The position numbers and the translations under genes were made by a program. Source: SIG480 sp045539475 (GTDB taxonomy: Bacteria > Bacillota > Clostridia > Oscillospirales > JAAYXM01). Taken from it: DNA of 64,000 nucleotides. The DNA lies in contig JAZQFJ010000101.1 of assembly GCA_045539475.1 (NCBI GenBank), forward strand, positions 18,960 to 82,959. The letters are read 5' to 3'. Below are positions 50,697 through 59,181 of this stretch, piece after piece. The first letter of the stretch is position 1, and each line of letters begins with the position of its first letter. Under the pieces are notes generated by a model that was not told where the DNA came from, did no database searches, and was given only the letters and a program-made list of their open reading frames with translations.

Positions 50697-51710
50697 ATGA
50701 AGCTTTCGTTTTCACAGATCAAAGAAATAACATTGGGTGCCGAAAGAGTTTCTGAAAAAAACGGAACAGTTTGCTTTTCGCGATTTACGGAGAAAGAAGA
50801 AGCTATTTACTCCGCAGAAGAAGGAAAGCGTCTCCGCGCAGTTTCCACTCCGGGAATAAGACTTGAGTTTAAAACCGATGCCGAAAAGTTAAACCTCGAC
50901 GTCAGAGTGGAAGAGCGTGCGCGCCCGTATTTTTCGGTAGAAGTATTTGAGGACGACGTTTTTGTCGGAGAGATAAAAAATTATCCGGATGACCTTCCGA
51001 ACGGAAGATATCCTGCAGATGATTTCCCAAGCGGAGAATTTGAAAAGTGTTTTTCTCTCGGTGACGGCGAAAAAAACATCAGAATAATTCTTCCGGGAAC
51101 CGTAAGGCTTGAAATAAGCTCAATTGAGCTTTCCGGTGCGAGTTATCTTACGCCTGTTCGTTATGAGAAAAAAATGCTCATTTACGGAGATTCAATCACT
51201 CAGGGGTTTGATGCACTTTCACCGTCGAGGGTATACTCCGTAAGACTTTGTGATTACCTCAATGCCGAGGGAATAAACAAGGCTGTTGGCGGCGCTGTGT
51301 ATAATCCGGCGCTTCCCGCGGCAGAGACTTACGACGGAGTTGATTACATCATCGGTGCTTACGGCATAAACGATTGGGTGCTCGGCACTGATAAGGGAAG
51401 CTTTATCGACAACTGCCGCCGCTTCTGGGAAATAATATGCAAAAAGTATCCGCCTGCAAAGAAAATTCTCATAACACCGATATGGATAAGGATATGGGAA
51501 GAAGAAAAAGAGATGGGCGACGCCTCAGAACTTCATAAGCTTATAGAGAAGGCTGTTTCGGGACTTCCGGACATAACAATAATAAACGGTTGGGAGCTTG
51601 TGCCTTTTGATAAAAATCTCTACGGCGACGAAACAACCCACCCGAACAACCTCGGTTTTGATAGCTATTTTGAAAACCTCATATTAAAGCTTGGTTTTAA
51701 TGAAATATAA
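50697..51710 (+). CDS. SGNH/GDSL hydrolase with N-terminal beta domain (carbohydrate esterase-like)
   Basis: 337 aa. Residues 1-155 form a beta-rich domain (AVSTPGIRLEFKTDAEKLNL) as in CE2-type acetylesterases. The SGNH domain follows with block I YGDSITQGF (Ser166), block III-like GAYGINDWVLG, and block V DETTHPNNLGF (Asp311, His315). No signal peptide, so it probably acts inside the cell on imported oligosaccharides. Starts 7 nt after the giant lyase; AAAGGA lies over the preceding stop. Deacetylation of lyase products is a reasonable inference. Confidence 0.85.
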   Translation: MKLSFSQIKEITLGAERVSEKNGTVCFSRFTEKEEAIYSAEEGKRLRAVSTPGIRLEFKTDAEKLNLDVRVEERARPYFSVEVFEDDVFVGEIKNYPDDLPNGRYPADDFPSGEFEKCFSLGDGEKNIRIILPGTVRLEISSIELSGASYLTPVRYEKKMLIYGDSITQGFDALSPSRVYSVRLCDYLNAEGINKAVGGAVYNPALPAAETYDGVDYIIGAYGINDWVLGTDKGSFIDNCRRFWEIICKKYPPAKKILITPIWIRIWEEEKEMGDASELHKLIEKAVSGLPDITIINGWELVPFDKNLYGDETTHPNNLGFDSYFENLILKLGFNEI

Positions 51711-51787
51711 AACTGAATAAAGAACTCGGATAACAGCAGTGGGATGGCGGAAATATTGTCAGTTTGACAAAATTTCACCAAAAACCA

Positions 51788-51816
51788 TTGCTGTTTTGTT
51801 ACAAAGGTGTTATAAT
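51788..51816 (+). promoter_or_regulatory. Orphan promoter in a convergent intergenic region
   Basis: TTGCTG (51788-51793), 17-bp spacer, TATAAT (51811-51816). Nothing codes downstream on this strand; a strong terminator hairpin begins 25 bp later, predicting a transcript of about 65 nt. Confidence 0.5.
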
Positions 51817-51840
51817 TATAAAATAGTTTCAGGTAAAACA

Positions 51841-51886
51841 AAAAGGATTACTTTGGAGAGCTATGCCTCCGGAGTAATCCTTTTTT
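51841..51886 (+). terminator. 18-bp hairpin terminator
   Basis: AAAAGGATTACT (51841-51852) pairs with AGTAATCCTTTT (51873-51884), extended inward by TTGGAG with CTCCGG through G-U pairs; 8-nt loop; T run to 51886. Could end either the esterase transcript or the short orphan RNA. Confidence 0.88.
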
Positions 51887-51901
51887 CAAAATTAAAATAA
51901 A

Positions 51902-51935
51902 ACCGGCTGAGAATGATTATCCATTCTTAGCCGGT
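51902..51935 (-). terminator. Terminator of the minus-strand isomerase/oxidoreductase operon
   Basis: ACCGGCTGAGAATG (51902-51915) pairs with CATTCTTAGCCGGT (51922-51935) with one G-U pair. The A-rich stretch at 51888-51901 is the U tract on the minus strand. Confidence 0.85.
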
Positions 51936-51954
51936 GTTGCTTTACGCTGCAATA

Positions 51955-52962
51955 TTAAAGAATAATGGTTTTTCCGCTTTTTGCGGATTGCACCTCGCAA
52001 AGCGCAAGCGATATTGATTTACTGACAGACTCGGCAGATGTTATGGAACATGATTTGCCGTCAAAGATTTCATTGAGAAATGCGCGGATTTCATCCATGT
52101 AGCAATCGCCGGCATCAATCTCAACCTCTTGCTCACCGTCGTCTGTATATACAGTGAGTTTTCCGTCGCATAGGTGCACTGTTGCTTTTTCAAAGTTTAT
52201 CAGGCATCGGGCGGTAAACGGGAAGCTTTGGGGAAATGACCAGTCCGCTGCCGATGTGACGAGAAAACCGTCATAGAAATAGCGCGTAAACACAGATTCG
52301 AGTTCCGCTTTGTTTTCGGTAATTATAGAGCTTACGGAAACAGGAAGCCCGAACAGGTAGTTTATGAGGTCAACATCGTGAATGTGCATATCAAGGATGC
52401 AACCGCCGCTCATTTTGGGATCCAGAATCCAGTTGTTCCATGTCCATGTCGGAGTCTGCGAATAGCGGGTGAACTCTGCGCGGAATACCTTGCCGAAAGT
52501 TTGCTCGTCAAGGTGTTGTTTGATTTTGCGGTAAGCCGAGTCAAAACGCAGACACTGACCTATCATAAGAGTTTTGTTGTTTTTCTTGGCTGTATCAATC
52601 ATATTTCTGCAGCTTTCGGCAGACAACGCCATCGGCTTTTCGGAAAATACGTGAACTCCGTGTGAAAGAGCGTAAACGGCAACTTCCTCGTGCAAATATG
52701 TAGGCAGTGTGGAAAGTATAAAATCTGGTTTTTCCTTATCTATAAGTTCTTTGTAATCCTGATAGAATCCGCAGGAGGAAAAGTCGATTGAGCTGATGTC
52801 AACATTGCCGATGTTTAGCTTTACGTTTGATTTAAAGCTTTCTGGATCTGCTCCGCAAAGGGCACAAAGCTTTATGTCACCACGCTCTTTCTCAAGCTTT
52901 ACAAGGTTGCCGAGATGTAGCTTGCCAAGTCCTCCGAATCCTATTATTGCATATCTGTACAT
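51955..52962 (-). CDS. Gfo/Idh/MocA-family oxidoreductase
   Basis: 335 aa from ATG 52962 (minus strand), directly after leader repeat copy 2; the 14 extra codons possible upstream are encoded by the repeat. N-terminal Rossmann motif RYAIIGFGGLGKLHLGNL (GxGxxG), then HVFSEKPMALSAESCRNMI with catalytic Lys, and C-terminal domain with GGCILDMHIHDVDLINYLFG, giving the Asp-His pair typical of active family members. Third gene after two xylose-isomerase-like genes, a usual partnership for inositol or modified-sugar catabolism. More canonical than the homologue at 30415. Confidence 0.92.
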   Translation of the reverse strand: MYRYAIIGFGGLGKLHLGNLVKLEKERGDIKLCALCGADPESFKSNVKLNIGNVDISSIDFSSCGFYQDYKELIDKEKPDFILSTLPTYLHEEVAVYALSHGVHVFSEKPMALSAESCRNMIDTAKKNNKTLMIGQCLRFDSAYRKIKQHLDEQTFGKVFRAEFTRYSQTPTWTWNNWILDPKMSGGCILDMHIHDVDLINYLFGLPVSVSSIITENKAELESVFTRYFYDGFLVTSAADWSFPQSFPFTARCLINFEKATVHLCDGKLTVYTDDGEQEVEIDAGDCYMDEIRAFLNEIFDGKSCSITSAESVSKSISLALCEVQSAKSGKTIIL

Positions 52963-53097
52963 AGTTATAACCATTCCTTTCACTGCGTTCAAGGCACAAA
53001 ACAATGTATAATAAAATCAAAATGCATTGCATTTTGCACCTTACCTCTTAACTCTTCACTCTTACCTGTCTGAATTTATTCAGACTTATCTACCTCA
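52963..53097 (-). repeat. Leader repeat, copy 2 (inverted relative to 34213-34353)
   Basis: 135 bp matching copy 1 in reverse orientation. Its distal end overlaps the stop codon of the upstream isomerase gene (53090-53092); the proximal end supplies GAAAGGA for the oxidoreductase and stops at its ATG. The loop base of the CAAAATGC hairpin differs from copy 1 while the stem is unchanged. Confidence 0.9.
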
Positions 53098-53935
53098 TTA
53101 AGCTCTTTAAATATTTAACTGTTTTCTTAACGTCTTCTGCACGCTCCGCACCGGATATTTCGCGCTCAATATAGAGATCGCCTTTGTAACCGCTTGCAAG
53201 AAGCTTAGGTAAAAATACCGGATAATTAACAGTGCCCTCACCGACAACGCGCTCGCATCCAAGCTCGTGAAAGTTGCCTTTCGGATAATCGCCGTCTTTC
53301 ATATGCGCACCACGGATTTTGTTGCCGTAGATGTCAATTGCATCAATCGGATTTCCGCGTCCGTAGAGGATGAGGTTTGCGGGATCGAGATTTACGCCGA
53401 GATTATCCGCACCGACGTCCGAGAAAAGGCGCATAAGAGTTACCGGGGTTTCCTGACCGGTTTCAAAGTTGAAATACAAATCGCGCTCACCACAATATTC
53501 CGCAATATAGCGAACTGCCGATACAAGCTCACGGTATCCCTGATAGCACGGCTGCTCGGGAACAAAGCCTACGTGTGTTGCCATATCGTGAACGCCGAGT
53601 GTGCGGGCGAAGTCAGCACAGCGACAGAGGTCTGAAAGGCGCCCGGCGCGATACGCTTCGGGTACAAGACCGAGCGTTGAGGGGCCGTCGATGAAGTCCC
53701 ATTTTCGCGGACCGCTCCACATTCCCCAGACAGAGGTTATGCGGATTTTCCCATCCGTCATACGAAGTAGCTTTTCTGCATTTTCTTCCGTTACAAGATC
53801 CGGAACGCTTGTGTTTGCAATTACCTGAACGGTTTCGACACCTGCGTCAATCATCATATCAAGCAAATCTGTTTCTGCGGCGTTGAAAAAGTGGCGAAGC
53901 TCCTGAACGACTCCGATTGAATTTGTGTATGCCAT
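53090..53935 (-). CDS. Xylose-isomerase-like TIM-barrel sugar isomerase/epimerase
   Basis: 281 aa from ATG 53935; a GTG 12 bp upstream overlaps the GGAGTG ribosome binding site. AP-endonuclease-2/xylose isomerase-like family: THVGFVPEQPCYQGYRE, YFNFETGQETPVT (Glu metal ligand), NLGVNLDPANLILYGRGNP (Asp), RGAHMKDGDYPKG (His, Asp), YIEREISG (Glu). These residues give the divalent-metal site of keto/aldose isomerases and epimerases. It follows a paralogue by 17 nt and precedes the Gfo/Idh oxidoreductase. Specific sugar unknown. Confidence 0.88.
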   Translation of the reverse strand: MAYTNSIGVVQELRHFFNAAETDLLDMMIDAGVETVQVIANTSVPDLVTEENAEKLLRMTDGKIRITSVWGMWSGPRKWDFIDGPSTLGLVPEAYRAGRLSDLCRCADFARTLGVHDMATHVGFVPEQPCYQGYRELVSAVRYIAEYCGERDLYFNFETGQETPVTLMRLFSDVGADNLGVNLDPANLILYGRGNPIDAIDIYGNKIRGAHMKDGDYPKGNFHELGCERVVGEGTVNYPVFLPKLLASGYKGDLYIEREISGAERAEDVKKTVKYLKSLMR

Positions 53936-53952
53936 ATTATTTATCACTCCTG

Positions 53953-54795
53953 TTATCTGAAAATTGTTTCATATGTATTTTTCATATATGCAACTGCCGG
54001 TGGAGGGTCTATAGATTCTATGGAAACTACATCGTCATACCCTGCGGCTTTGAGTATTTTCATACATTCGTCAATTTCGCAAATTCCCGTTCCAAGAGGA
54101 ACATCGGCGATGTATGAACCGTCACGCGTGCGCATCCAACCGGGTTTCCTTTCCTCAGTGGACGGAAAACGCTTGTATTCTTTTACATGAACGTGCTTTA
54201 TATCACTTATAAATTCGTGGAAAAAATCCTTGGGCGAAACATCGACGAAAAGGGAGTTGCCAATGTCACCGCAGACGCCGACATTCTTACATCTGCGCTT
54301 CATCTCGTCAAAAAACTTGTGATATCCGACAATTCCGTTGGCTATAAGGCCTTGCCCTTCATACAGACAGGTTACACCGAACTTTGCTGCGTGATTTGCA
54401 ATTTCTTCTGCTGCATCAACAACCCGCTCGATTGCCTCTTCTGCTTCCGGGATGTCCGCGCAAGGCTCAATCCACGGAAGAAGGGTATGGTGAAGAAACG
54501 GTGAGCCGAGCTCATAAGCAAGCTCCGCATATGACTTAAGATACTCAACCGTTTCGGGAGAGTTGTATAAATTTGCAAACACGGAGCAACACGATATCGA
54601 AACGCCGTGAAAGTACAGCGCTTTGCGTGCCTCACGCACCTGCTCAATGCTGCTTAAAACGGGTTCTTCGGAGGAAAAAGGTGTGTCGATGGTTTCAAGC
54701 ATATTGCATCCCAGGCTGAGTGCTTCTTTTGCTGCGGCTTCCCATCCGCGCTCCCTTATGATTTTTGACACTCCGCAATAAAGAGAAAGCTTCAT
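53953..54795 (-). CDS. Xylose-isomerase-like TIM-barrel sugar isomerase/epimerase
   Basis: 280 aa. Same family as its downstream neighbour but only distantly similar: FGVTCLYEGQG (Glu), NVGVCGDIGNSLF (Asp), DIKHVHVKEYKR (His, then Lys), DDVVSIESIDPP (Glu). First gene of the minus-strand operon (two isomerase-like proteins, then Gfo/Idh), divergent from the AraC gene at 54928. Two isomerases with a dehydrogenase suggest sequential steps on an unusual monosaccharide. Confidence 0.87.
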   Translation of the reverse strand: MKLSLYCGVSKIIRERGWEAAAKEALSLGCNMLETIDTPFSSEEPVLSSIEQVREARKALYFHGVSISCCSVFANLYNSPETVEYLKSYAELAYELGSPFLHHTLLPWIEPCADIPEAEEAIERVVDAAEEIANHAAKFGVTCLYEGQGLIANGIVGYHKFFDEMKRRCKNVGVCGDIGNSLFVDVSPKDFFHEFISDIKHVHVKEYKRFPSTEERKPGWMRTRDGSYIADVPLGTGICEIDECMKILKAAGYDDVVSIESIDPPPAVAYMKNTYETIFR

Positions 54796-54927
54796 GTTTT
54801 TCAGTCCTTAATAAAAATCGTCTTGACCGCAATCGGTCTGTGTGATAATATAATAGCGTATATAAAAACAAAAGTATATATGAAAAAGTATATATTGTAT
54901 ATAAATTTGTATAAAGTTGGTGGCGCT

Positions 54928-55782
54928 ATGTTCAGTACGGAAGAAATCAGAAATGTGTTTCAGATTAAAAAAATATATACGGCATTTTCAAAGAAATGTG
55001 ACAGCCGTTTTTTCTTTGAGGGAGAAACTCATAATTTCTGGGAAATTGTTATTGTTCTTGACGGTGAGATTGGCATAACCTCAGGAAATGGTGTTTTTCT
55101 GCTCGAAAAAGGACAGGCAATCGTTCATGCACCGATGGAGTTTCACCGGTTGTGGAGTGAGGGCGGATCCTGTCCGGAAATAATCATTTTCAGCTTTGAG
55201 GCGGTCAATGTGCCGCAATACTCATCAAAGCTTTTTGAAGCTCGTAATATGGAGATACCAAGACGTGTTCTGAGGGAGATTGAGGCAGCATTTCTTTTGA
55301 ACGGCGGATGTGTAAAAGAGATAAAAAATCCTACATGCCTCGACTGTCAGATTGCACTGAAGGACCTTGAAATGTTCCTTTTGCAAACGCTGTCGCAGTG
55401 CTCTGTGTCAAAGATGTCGGTAAGCACAGGTACTGCAAGGAATTACAATGCCATAGTTACCGTGCTTGAGAATAATCTTGATAAGAGCCTGGCAATTGCA
55501 GATATCGCAAAAATGTGCGGGATGAGTGAGATAAACTTAAAGAAAACATTTTCAAAATATGCCGGAATCGGTGTTATGCAATATTTTAACCGTATGAAAA
55601 TTGCGGAGGCAACGCGCCTTCTGAAAAGCGGAAGGAGCGTTAAGGAGATTGCCGCTTTGCTTGGCTTTTCAAACCAGAACTACTTCAGTACGGTGTTCAA
55701 ACGCATTACGGGAAACGCTCCAACTCACTGTTTAAAAAATGCAGAAAGTATCAAAGGTGAGTATGAAAAAAAGACCCCGTGA
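54928..55782 (+). CDS. AraC-family transcriptional regulator
   Basis: 284 aa from ATG 54928; the frame is open to 54823 but that part is AT-rich promoter sequence. Sensor half: HNFWEIVIVLDGEIGIT with FLLEKGQAIVHAPMEFHR, close in pattern to the 36-kb regulator. HTH half: LAIADIAKMCGMSEINLKKT with FSKYAGIGVMQYF, and RSVKEIAALLGFSNQNYFST with VFKRITGNAPT. Divergent from the isomerase-oxidoreductase operon, its likely target. The stop codon lies inside the terminator at 55769-55794. Confidence 0.92.
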   Translation: MFSTEEIRNVFQIKKIYTAFSKKCDSRFFFEGETHNFWEIVIVLDGEIGITSGNGVFLLEKGQAIVHAPMEFHRLWSEGGSCPEIIIFSFEAVNVPQYSSKLFEARNMEIPRRVLREIEAAFLLNGGCVKEIKNPTCLDCQIALKDLEMFLLQTLSQCSVSKMSVSTGTARNYNAIVTVLENNLDKSLAIADIAKMCGMSEINLKKTFSKYAGIGVMQYFNRMKIAEATRLLKSGRSVKEIAALLGFSNQNYFSTVFKRITGNAPTHCLKNAESIKGEYEKKTP

Positions 55783-55797
55783 AAAGGGTCTTTTGGT
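55769..55797. terminator. Bidirectional terminator
   Basis: AAAAGACCC (55769-55777) and GGGTCTTTT (55786-55794), 8-nt loop, with A run before and T run after; serves the AraC gene and perhaps the convergent XRE gene. Confidence 0.85.
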
Positions 55798-55840
55798 TTA
55801 AGGGTATTGATAAATATGGTTTTATCAAGCCACAAAAAAA

Positions 55841-56323
55841 TTATTCGTTCTGGTTCTTGTCCCGGAAACGGTAAGGTGGCATTGTTGAAGCAAGCTTCAG
55901 CGTGCCTGATGGCTCGATGACTCTTTCGGGATCGCGTTTAGTTCCGTGTTCGGATTGTTGTCCGACTTTGAGAAGGTTCAGTAACGCAGTCTGATAATCG
56001 GGTGAGGCCTGACGATAAAGAGCGATAAGTGTTTTTTCGTCTTCGGAAAGACCGATAACCTCAAGCGGTTTGAGTGGATCGTGTTTTTGGACAGGATGGC
56101 TAGGCTTTGCACAAGAATCGGAGCCCCATCCGACGAGTTGTGTCGGAGGAATGCCGAAAACCTCGGAAAGCGCCTGTATTCTTTTCATAGGTATATTACG
56201 GATAATACCCTTCTCGTATTTATAAATATTTTGCGGAGAGGTTTTGATTTTAGCAGCAAGCTCTTCCTGAGTCATGCCTAATGCCTCACGGTACTTTTTT
56301 ATTCTTTCGCCTGTTGTTTCCAT
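55841..56323 (-). CDS. XRE-family helix-turn-helix regulator
   Basis: 160 aa from ATG 56323 (minus strand). N-terminal HTH_3 domain: TGERIKKYREALGMTQEELA then KIKTSPQNIYKYEKGIIRNI. The C-terminal ~90 residues are polar, with the LxxDEKTLIALYRQASPDYQ-type segment (SEDEKTLIALYRQASPDYQT) common in Clostridia and phage CI-like regulators. It is divergent from the small HTH protein at 56475. Possibly prophage-derived, but no phage genes are near. Confidence 0.88.
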   Translation of the reverse strand: METTGERIKKYREALGMTQEELAAKIKTSPQNIYKYEKGIIRNIPMKRIQALSEVFGIPPTQLVGWGSDSCAKPSHPVQKHDPLKPLEVIGLSEDEKTLIALYRQASPDYQTALLNLLKVGQQSEHGTKRDPERVIEPSGTLKLASTMPPYRFRDKNQNE

Positions 56324-56474
56324 TATATCACCCACTTTTACATAGTACATTGTAACATAGTTTTTGATGATTTGCAAGAAAAATGATAAATTTTGTCTTT
56401 TTGACTTGCTAAGTTATAAGAAATGTGCTATTATATAACAGGCATAAAAATCAGCGCAAGGATGTGTCGGACGG

Positions 56475-56666
56475 ATGCGTGTCGCAAAAATTAAAAAAGC
56501 AATTCTTGATAAAGGCTTGTGCTTTGAGGAAATTGCGTGTGAACTGGGTTTGTCGTCAAAAACATTAGAGAAAAAACTTAAAGAAAATACGATAGGAATA
56601 GTTGAGGCGGAGTATATTGCAGAAAAACTTGGCGTTGATAACCCCGCTGAGATTTTTTTTGATTAA
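56475..56666 (+). CDS. Small HTH-type DNA-binding protein
   Basis: 63 aa, almost wholly one helix-turn-helix fold: IKKAILDKGLCFEEIACELG then LSSKTLEKKLKENTIGIVEA, ending LGVDNPAEIFFD. Such tiny proteins resemble phage Cro-like or Clostridial DUF739-type regulators. Divergent from the XRE gene, which is a typical two-repressor switch arrangement. No strong ribosome binding site; AAGGATG lies about 15 nt upstream. Confidence 0.7.
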   Translation: MRVAKIKKAILDKGLCFEEIACELGLSSKTLEKKLKENTIGIVEAEYIAEKLGVDNPAEIFFD

Positions 56667-56699
56667 TAACTAACTTAAAGAGTTAGTAAGGAGTATGTA

Positions 56700-56924
56700 A
56701 TGGTAAAGTATAGAGTGATAAAAGAACGGGTTACGAGTGAAAATGGAGTGGAGTATACGGCATATGGGATAAAAGCGGTAGAAAACGGGCGTGAGCTCTG
56801 TCGGGTGTCCGATATCGGATGTACATATATTTCTGTGAAAAAGCTTTGCATAAGGTGCAACAGGCTAAAACTCAGTCCGGTGCACCTGCGTGATGTTGCG
56901 GAGGATTTTATTGCAAAAGTATAA
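56700..56924 (+). CDS. DUF6514-like small protein
   Basis: 74 aa: KYRVIKERVTSENGVEYTAY, then GIKAV, VSDIGCTYISVKKLCIRCNR, and SPVHLRDVAEDFIAKV. The pattern YGI-A and D-I-S-x-V-x-L-C-x-x-C is that of small Clostridial proteins of unknown function (DUF6514). AAGGAG stands 8 nt before the ATG. Follows the small HTH gene by 33 nt and ends at a terminator, so the two may form a unit. Confidence 0.75.
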   Translation: MVKYRVIKERVTSENGVEYTAYGIKAVENGRELCRVSDIGCTYISVKKLCIRCNRLKLSPVHLRDVAEDFIAKV

Positions 56925-56943
56925 TGACGATATATACGGGGAG

Positions 56944-56981
56944 AGCGGGACGGTATAAATCAAAAGCCATCCCGCTTTTTA
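56944..56981 (+). terminator. Terminator after the DUF6514-like gene
   Basis: AGCGGGACGG (56944-56953) pairs with CCATCCCGCT (56967-56976) with one mismatch, followed by a T run. Confidence 0.85.
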
Positions 56982-57072
56982 TATTAAATTGTGTATCTTT
57001 TGCGTGAAAGCTATTGACGAAAAGGGAAAAATTTATTAAAATATATATATTAAAATAAAGGTGGTAAGAAAA

Positions 57073-58020
57073 ATGTATGATGTAGCATGTGTGGGAATCC
57101 TTGTTGCGGATGCGATATGCAAGGAGGTCAACAAGCTTCCTGAAAAGGGAAAGCTCGCTCTTATAGACAGTGTTAAGCTTTATAACGGCGGTTGCGCAAT
57201 GAGCGCGGCAATAAATATGTCAGTCCTCGGTTCGAAAACCGCGATGGTCGGAAAAATCGGAAACGACGGTTTCGGTACATACTTAAAATCAGTTCTTGTC
57301 GATAAAGGTGTAAACATCGACGGGCTTGTCATCGAGGACGGCGGAGATACCTCTGCTTCTGTTGTTGTTGTTGATTCAAGCGGTGAACGCTCGTTCCTTC
57401 ACTGCAAAGGAACGAATGACACATTTTGCTATGACGATGTAAATTTTGATGTTATTGAAAATTCACGCATCGTGTTTGTTGCAGGCTCTATGCTTATGAG
57501 CACGTTTGACGGTGAGGACTGCGCACGTATGTTAAAGCGTGCGAAGGAGATGGGCAAAATCACAGCACTTGACACAGCTTGGGATGACAGCGGCCGTTGG
57601 ATGAGCGTTCTCAAACCGGCACTCCAGTATGTTGATTATTTTATCCCCAGCATTGAAGAGGCTATTGAGCTTGCCGGCGGAGAAACAGACCACGACAAAA
57701 TCGCTGATTTCTTCTTTGATTGTGGTGTAAAGCACGTTGCAATAAAGGTCGGCAAAAAAGGCTGCTACTGCAGAGAGAGCAGAGAGGCAAAAGGTGTTTA
57801 TATTGCACCGTTTACCCGCGAAAATCCTGTTGACACAACCGGCGCCGGAGATTCATGGTGCTCGGGCTTCCTTCACGGCATCGCAATTGGTAAAACAATG
57901 GAAGAATCCTGCCTTATAGGAAATGCAGTCGGTGCGCATATTATTATGGCGGTCGGTGCGACTACAGGTATTGTGCCATATTCCGAAATTGAAAAATTTA
58001 TAGCAGAAAACAGGAAGTAA
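57073..58020 (+). CDS. PfkB-family carbohydrate kinase
   Basis: 315 aa; ATG 57073 after AAGGTGG, preferred to the GTG at 57061 that overlaps it. Ribokinase fold: N-terminal YDVACVGILVADAI, then YNGGCAMSAAINMSVLG with KTAMVGKIGNDGFG. The C-terminal PfkB signature NPVDTTGAGDSWCSGFL carries the anion hole and catalytic Asp (about residue 259). Phosphorylates a sugar or nucleoside with ATP. Followed after 6 nt by a ROK protein, so the two probably form a regulated unit; sugar unknown. Confidence 0.93.
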   Translation: MYDVACVGILVADAICKEVNKLPEKGKLALIDSVKLYNGGCAMSAAINMSVLGSKTAMVGKIGNDGFGTYLKSVLVDKGVNIDGLVIEDGGDTSASVVVVDSSGERSFLHCKGTNDTFCYDDVNFDVIENSRIVFVAGSMLMSTFDGEDCARMLKRAKEMGKITALDTAWDDSGRWMSVLKPALQYVDYFIPSIEEAIELAGGETDHDKIADFFFDCGVKHVAIKVGKKGCYCRESREAKGVYIAPFTRENPVDTTGAGDSWCSGFLHGIAIGKTMEESCLIGNAVGAHIIMAVGATTGIVPYSEIEKFIAENRK

Positions 58021-58026
58021 AACAAA

Positions 58027-59175
58027 ATGGTGATGAAGGTTGAAAAGAACCACAAGACGGCTAATTTAAAGCTTGTCAAGCAGTCAAACCTGACACTTGT
58101 TTTCAACTTAATAAATGAGAATCAGCCCGTATCGAGAGCCTCGATAGCTCACGCTACGGGCTTGAGTCCTACTACCGTTTCTTCGCTTGTGGATGAGCTT
58201 ATTCTTGAAAACATGGTTGAAGAAACGGGAATGGGTAAGCTTTCCGGTAGCGGAAGAAAGCCTATTCTGCTTGCGGTAAAGCGCGATGGCGGATGTGTTG
58301 CTGCAGTTGAGATAAGAGACGGCGGGTTTAACTTAGAAATATTCAACCTTGAAGGTGTAAGCGTTCTGTATTGCAACAGAGAAATAACAGATTACGGGGA
58401 TATAGGGAATATCATTGCCGATGAGGTTTCGGAAAAGTGCCGTGAGTTCGGTCGTCTTCTGGGAATTTGTGTCGGTGTGCCGGGTGTTATTGACAAAAAA
58501 ACAAAGCGTGTTTTGTCAACTCTTATTCCGATTACACGTGACAATGATTTTTTCAACGTTATCCGCAGCCGTTTTCCGGATATAAAGGTAAAGCTGGGTA
58601 ACGAATCATCGTTTTGCGCATACATTGAAAAAACACAAAAAAAAGAAATACACAGTCTCGTATATATCGACATAAATATTGGTATAGGTGCAGGTATAAT
58701 ACTTGATGACAGGATTTTTACCGGGGCGTTCGGAAACGCCGGTGAGTTCGGGCATATCTCCGTTGACATCAACGGTGAAAGGTGCAAGTGCGGAAATTTC
58801 GGATGCCTTGAAGGTCTTGCTAATGTTCCTGCAATATGTAGGGCGGCGGGAGTGTCTAACCTCCGGGAAATTGATACATCGGACGAAAAAAGCATTGAGA
58901 AGCTTCGCGGCGTATGCAGATATATTGCATCGGGAATAAACAACATAATAAATATGATAAACCCCGAAGCAATCGTTATCGGGGGAGAAATTTCCTGCTT
59001 GGGTGAGCCGTTTCTGTCGGAGATAAAAAAAGAGCTTGCGCCGATAATGTTTGCGGCGGATATGGAGCGTTTTTCGCTTGAGTTCTCGTCGGTTGACGGA
59101 AATCCGGTAACACGCGGTGCGGGCAGATATCTGCTTGACCGCATATTTGAAGACGGAGATTTTATTATAGAATAG
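58027..59175 (+). CDS. ROK-family transcriptional regulator
   Basis: 382 aa. N-terminal winged helix: NLTLVFNLINENQPVSRASI, then HATGLSPTTVSSLVDELI. ROK domain: GICVGVPGVIDKK, IGIGAGIILDDRIFTGAFGN with GEFGHISVD, and the zinc-binding CKCGNFGCLEG. The fusion marks a NagC/XylR-type repressor responding to a sugar or sugar phosphate rather than a free-standing kinase. Pairs with the upstream PfkB kinase; pth follows 6 nt after its stop. Confidence 0.93.
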   Translation: MVMKVEKNHKTANLKLVKQSNLTLVFNLINENQPVSRASIAHATGLSPTTVSSLVDELILENMVEETGMGKLSGSGRKPILLAVKRDGGCVAAVEIRDGGFNLEIFNLEGVSVLYCNREITDYGDIGNIIADEVSEKCREFGRLLGICVGVPGVIDKKTKRVLSTLIPITRDNDFFNVIRSRFPDIKVKLGNESSFCAYIEKTQKKEIHSLVYIDINIGIGAGIILDDRIFTGAFGNAGEFGHISVDINGERCKCGNFGCLEGLANVPAICRAAGVSNLREIDTSDEKSIEKLRGVCRYIASGINNIINMINPEAIVIGGEISCLGEPFLSEIKKELAPIMFAADMERFSLEFSSVDGNPVTRGAGRYLLDRIFEDGDFIIE

Positions 59176-59181
59176 CGGGTG

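Noticed and set aside
53953..54795. AP endonuclease IV
   Set aside because: The TIM-barrel metal residues fit the broad AP_endonuc_2/xylose-isomerase-like fold, but the neighbours are sugar oxidoreductase and AraC genes and the Nfo signature motifs are absent.
55841..56924. Prophage
   Set aside because: An XRE gene and a small HTH protein resemble a phage switch, but no integrase, terminase or structural genes accompany them.
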